From NCBI RefSeq assembly GCF_042685085.1, contig NZ_JBHUMM010000010.1:124001-188000 (forward strand): a DNA stretch of 64,000 nucleotides, given 5' to 3'. Under the pieces are notes generated by a model. That model saw nothing but the letters and a program-made list of their open reading frames with translations, ran no database searches and was not told the DNA's origin. Both the position numbers and the translations under genes were made by a program. Positions 62,227 through 64,000 of this stretch are shown here, in pieces (within the stretch, counting starts at the first letter, position 1; the number at the start of each line of letters is the position of its first letter). Source of the stretch: Marinicrinis sediminis. Its GTDB lineage: Bacteria > Bacillota > Bacilli > Paenibacillales > KCTC-33676.

Positions 62227-62238
62227 GTAAACGGTTAC
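62227..62238. promoter_or_regulatory. LacI-type operator O3
   Basis: GTAAACGGTTAC, reverse complement of O2, upstream of the sugar-binding protein gene. Confidence 0.85.
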
Positions 62239-62321
62239 GGTTTTTCCTTTCTCCCTCCATAATAAGACTTGTAGAGCACACAACATCTAGCCATCACAAA
62301 CGTGATGAAGGAGGAGAAAGT

Positions 62322-63638
62322 ATGAAAGCAATCAAGAAATGTACGATGGGGATCTTGGCATTTGTTCTGATGTTTTCCTTGGCCGCATGTGGAGGAAACA
62401 ACAACGCTGGCAATGCCGGAGGAAACGGCGGCAGCAACAGCGGCGGAAATGACAGCGGTTCCAGCAAGGACCGTGTCGTGATTGAATACTGGCATACGTA
62501 CAGCGATGCCGAAGAGAAAGTGTTGAATGATGAAATCAAGCCACTTTTCGAAGAACAGAATCCAGGCATTGAATTGAAGCTGACCCGCATGCCGTATGAA
62601 GGACTTGAGCAGCAGGTCATTGCAGGTGTAGCAGGCGATGCCGCTCCTGATCTGATGAGAATGGATATTGTATGGGTACCGAAATTTGCAGATATGGGCG
62701 CACTGACCGATGTGTCTAAGCTCGATGGTTTTGAGGAGATCAAGAACAATGTCTTCGAAGGACCGATGCAAACAAACTTCTACAACGGAGGCTACTATGG
62801 CGTCCCGGTCAACACGAATACCAAAGTAGGCATTTACAGCAAAGCCCTGCTTGAAAAGGCTGGACTGTCCGAGCCGCCAGCTACGATGGAAGAATTGGCT
62901 GCTGCATCCGGCAAGCTGGTTGAACAGGGTCATCTCGGCGGTATCGGTATCGGCGGTGCTTACTCTTGGGGTTACCTGCCATATTTCTGGAGTTTGGGCG
63001 GCACGATGACCAATGAAGATTACAGCCAGGTGGATGGTTATCTGAACAGTCCGGAAAGCATCAAGGCACTGGAACAAATTGTGGAATGGAACAAGCAAGG
63101 TCTTGTATCTCCGACCATTCTTGGTGGTGAGCCAGGCGGATGGGACGGTATGAAGAGTGATGAATACCTGATGATCGATGATGGCCCATGGTTCTACAGC
63201 ATTCTGATGAATGAAGAAGGAGATTTCAAGCCGCTTGAAGATACCGTTCGTGGACTAATTCCAGCTGGTGACGGCGGATCACGCTCTGTCATTGGCGGTG
63301 AGGATCTGGTTATCTTCGCGAACTCCAAGCATCCGGAAGAAGCGTGGACGTTTATGAAATGGATGCTCTCTGAAGAACCGCAAAAAATCATGTCCAAAAC
63401 CGGCCTGATTCCGGCCAACAAGACAGCAGCGAATGATCCGGCATTCCTGGAAATTCCGTTCGTTGCAGAATATGTGGAGCAGTTGAAAACCGCTCTTCCT
63501 CGTACACCTATTGCGAAATGGGGCGACATGGAAGGCATCGTCAATCTGGCCTTCGAAAAAGCACTTCGCGGTGAAGCTTCCGCAGAAGACGCGCTACAGG
63601 AAGCAACGGAGCTGGTTCAGTCCGTACTGGAAAACTAA
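62322..63638 (+). CDS. Extracellular sugar-binding lipoprotein (ABC importer)
   Basis: A 438-residue solute-binding protein of the carbohydrate (family 1) type. Lipobox SLAAC at 20-24, then a Gly/Asn/Ser-rich tether to about residue 50, and the mature fold with VVIEYWHTYSDAEEKVLNDE, DAAPDLMRMDIVWVPKFADM and PAGDGGSRSVIGGEDLVIFA. ATG at 62322 has GAAGGAGGAG upstream. It is followed after a hairpin by the permease gene, so it is likely the binding protein for the glucosides cut by MalL. Confidence 0.93.
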   Translation: MKAIKKCTMGILAFVLMFSLAACGGNNNAGNAGGNGGSNSGGNDSGSSKDRVVIEYWHTYSDAEEKVLNDEIKPLFEEQNPGIELKLTRMPYEGLEQQVIAGVAGDAAPDLMRMDIVWVPKFADMGALTDVSKLDGFEEIKNNVFEGPMQTNFYNGGYYGVPVNTNTKVGIYSKALLEKAGLSEPPATMEELAAASGKLVEQGHLGGIGIGGAYSWGYLPYFWSLGGTMTNEDYSQVDGYLNSPESIKALEQIVEWNKQGLVSPTILGGEPGGWDGMKSDEYLMIDDGPWFYSILMNEEGDFKPLEDTVRGLIPAGDGGSRSVIGGEDLVIFANSKHPEEAWTFMKWMLSEEPQKIMSKTGLIPANKTAANDPAFLEIPFVAEYVEQLKTALPRTPIAKWGDMEGIVNLAFEKALRGEASAEDALQEATELVQSVLEN

Positions 63639-63666
63639 TTCAACCCATGTAACTCATGTAACTCAT

Positions 63667-63697
63667 GACTCTGTCAGACCTTCGGGCTGGCAGAGTC
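63667..63697 (+). other. Intercistronic hairpin after the binding-protein gene
   Basis: GACTCTGTCAG pairs with CTGGCAGAGTC (one G-U pair) between the binding protein and permease genes, without a strong U tract. Such hairpins commonly give the binding protein higher expression by partial termination or RNA protection. Confidence 0.7.
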
Positions 63698-63775
63698 CTT
63701 ATCCTTATCTCCTTGTCAGCCTGTTGCTGCAAGGTGTTTGACAGATTGTTGCAACCTTGAAAGGAGGGACTCCAC

Positions 63776-64000
63776 ATGACGAGCTTGACACCAGGTATGC
63801 AGTCGGAGCCTACGTTCAGAGAGAAAAAGAGCTTTAAAGATGCCTTTAAAAAAGGGGTAAGGCAGTGGCTGAAAGTATTGCCATTTGTCATCCTGGGTTT
63901 TATCGGTACTTCCGTGTTCGTCATCTATCCCTTGGTTAAAGGGATCATTATGAGCTTTCAAGATTATAAAATTATGCCGGGACAGAAGAGCGAGTGGGTT
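63776..64000 (+). CDS. Sugar ABC transporter permease, N-terminal part
   Basis: The first 75 codons of a MalF-like permease run off the right edge. A charged N-terminal cytoplasmic tail is followed by the transmembrane segment VLPFVILGFIGTSVFVIYPL and the GIIMSFQDYKIMPGQK loop seen in carbohydrate permeases. ATG at 63776 follows AAAGGAGGGA. It should form a dimer with a MalG-like partner beyond the window. Confidence 0.9.
   Translation, partial: MTSLTPGMQSEPTFREKKSFKDAFKKGVRQWLKVLPFVILGFIGTSVFVIYPLVKGIIMSFQDYKIMPGQKSEWV

Overview
The window looks like a chromosomal segment of a Paenibacillus-like member of the Bacillota. Evidence: AGGAGG-type ribosome binding sites, frequent TTG/GTG starts, T-box, S-box and cobalamin riboswitches with rho-independent terminators, a Spo0E-type phosphatase, a FapR-type operator, a CcpA-type cre site and YADD-type group II intron debris. 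No rRNA, CRISPR array, intact prophage or replication origin was seen. One tRNA (Gly, UCC) is present.

Layout. 1-2130: 5' part of a class Ia ribonucleotide reductase gene (minus strand) behind two tandem NrdR boxes and a cobalamin riboswitch with its terminator. 2.2-3.5 kb: DUF2203 protein and 3-methyladenine glycosylase. 3.6-12.9 kb: an accessory-looking block with a large protein carrying the LQR/GNQA motif seen in proteins near extracellular contractile injection systems, a possible YbjN-like partner, an aldo/keto reductase, tRNA-Gly with a duplicated 3' tail, a MalT/LuxR-type ATPase regulator, an 860-residue Ig-repeat protein without signal peptide, and a helical protein. 12.9-14.3 kb: a decayed group II intron. 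14.3-16.6 kb: an AT-rich island with a secreted and a membrane-anchored protein of unknown function. 16.6-23.5 kb: stress protein, T-box-controlled pheST, a ZapA with a repeat-built coiled-coil tail, and an SDR oxidoreductase. 23.8-31.3 kb: CuA-type lipoprotein, Met-rich repeat protein, holin-like membrane protein, mutS2 operon, MFS transporter. 31.5-39.9 kb: Lrp regulator plus aminotransferase, Spo0E-like phosphatase, lipoprotein, cobalamin adenosyltransferase, pseudouridine synthase, ArsC/Spx-like protein, second aminotransferase, ROK regulator and 5'-3' exonuclease. 40-46 kb: FapR-controlled FabH and an Ehu-type amino-acid/ectoine ABC transporter. 46-49.5 kb: an array of about 88-bp hairpin repeats, corA and mgtE. 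49.6-53.4 kb: S-box-controlled metA, metI, then mqnC. 53.5-59 kb: MHYT-PAS-GGDEF-EAL protein and an HtrA-like protease fused to a copper-amine-oxidase-N domain. 59.1-64 kb: a LacI-regulated alpha-glucoside locus (regulator, GH13 oligo-1,6-glucosidase, sugar-binding lipoprotein, start of a permease).

How it works together. metA and metI form the acetyl-homoserine route to methionine under SAM control. The LacI regulator, glucosidase and ABC importer share one 12-bp operator and form a sugar regulon. corA and mgtE are two Mg transport systems side by side. nrdA is gated by both NrdR and cobalamin, as expected where a B12-dependent reductase exists elsewhere.

Most unusual observations: (i) the substrate-binding lipoprotein of the Ehu transporter appears naturally circularly permuted, with its C-terminal segment placed before its N-terminal domain; (ii) a roughly ten-copy tandem array of hairpin units abuts corA, and its last unit is a 78-bp near-perfect palindrome that could be the founding corA terminator; (iii) the 3.6-12.9 kb block resembles pieces of a protein-export or toxin system without known structural genes; (iv) a ZapA carries four near-identical 159-bp repeats. 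All calls were made by reading the sequence; no database search was run.
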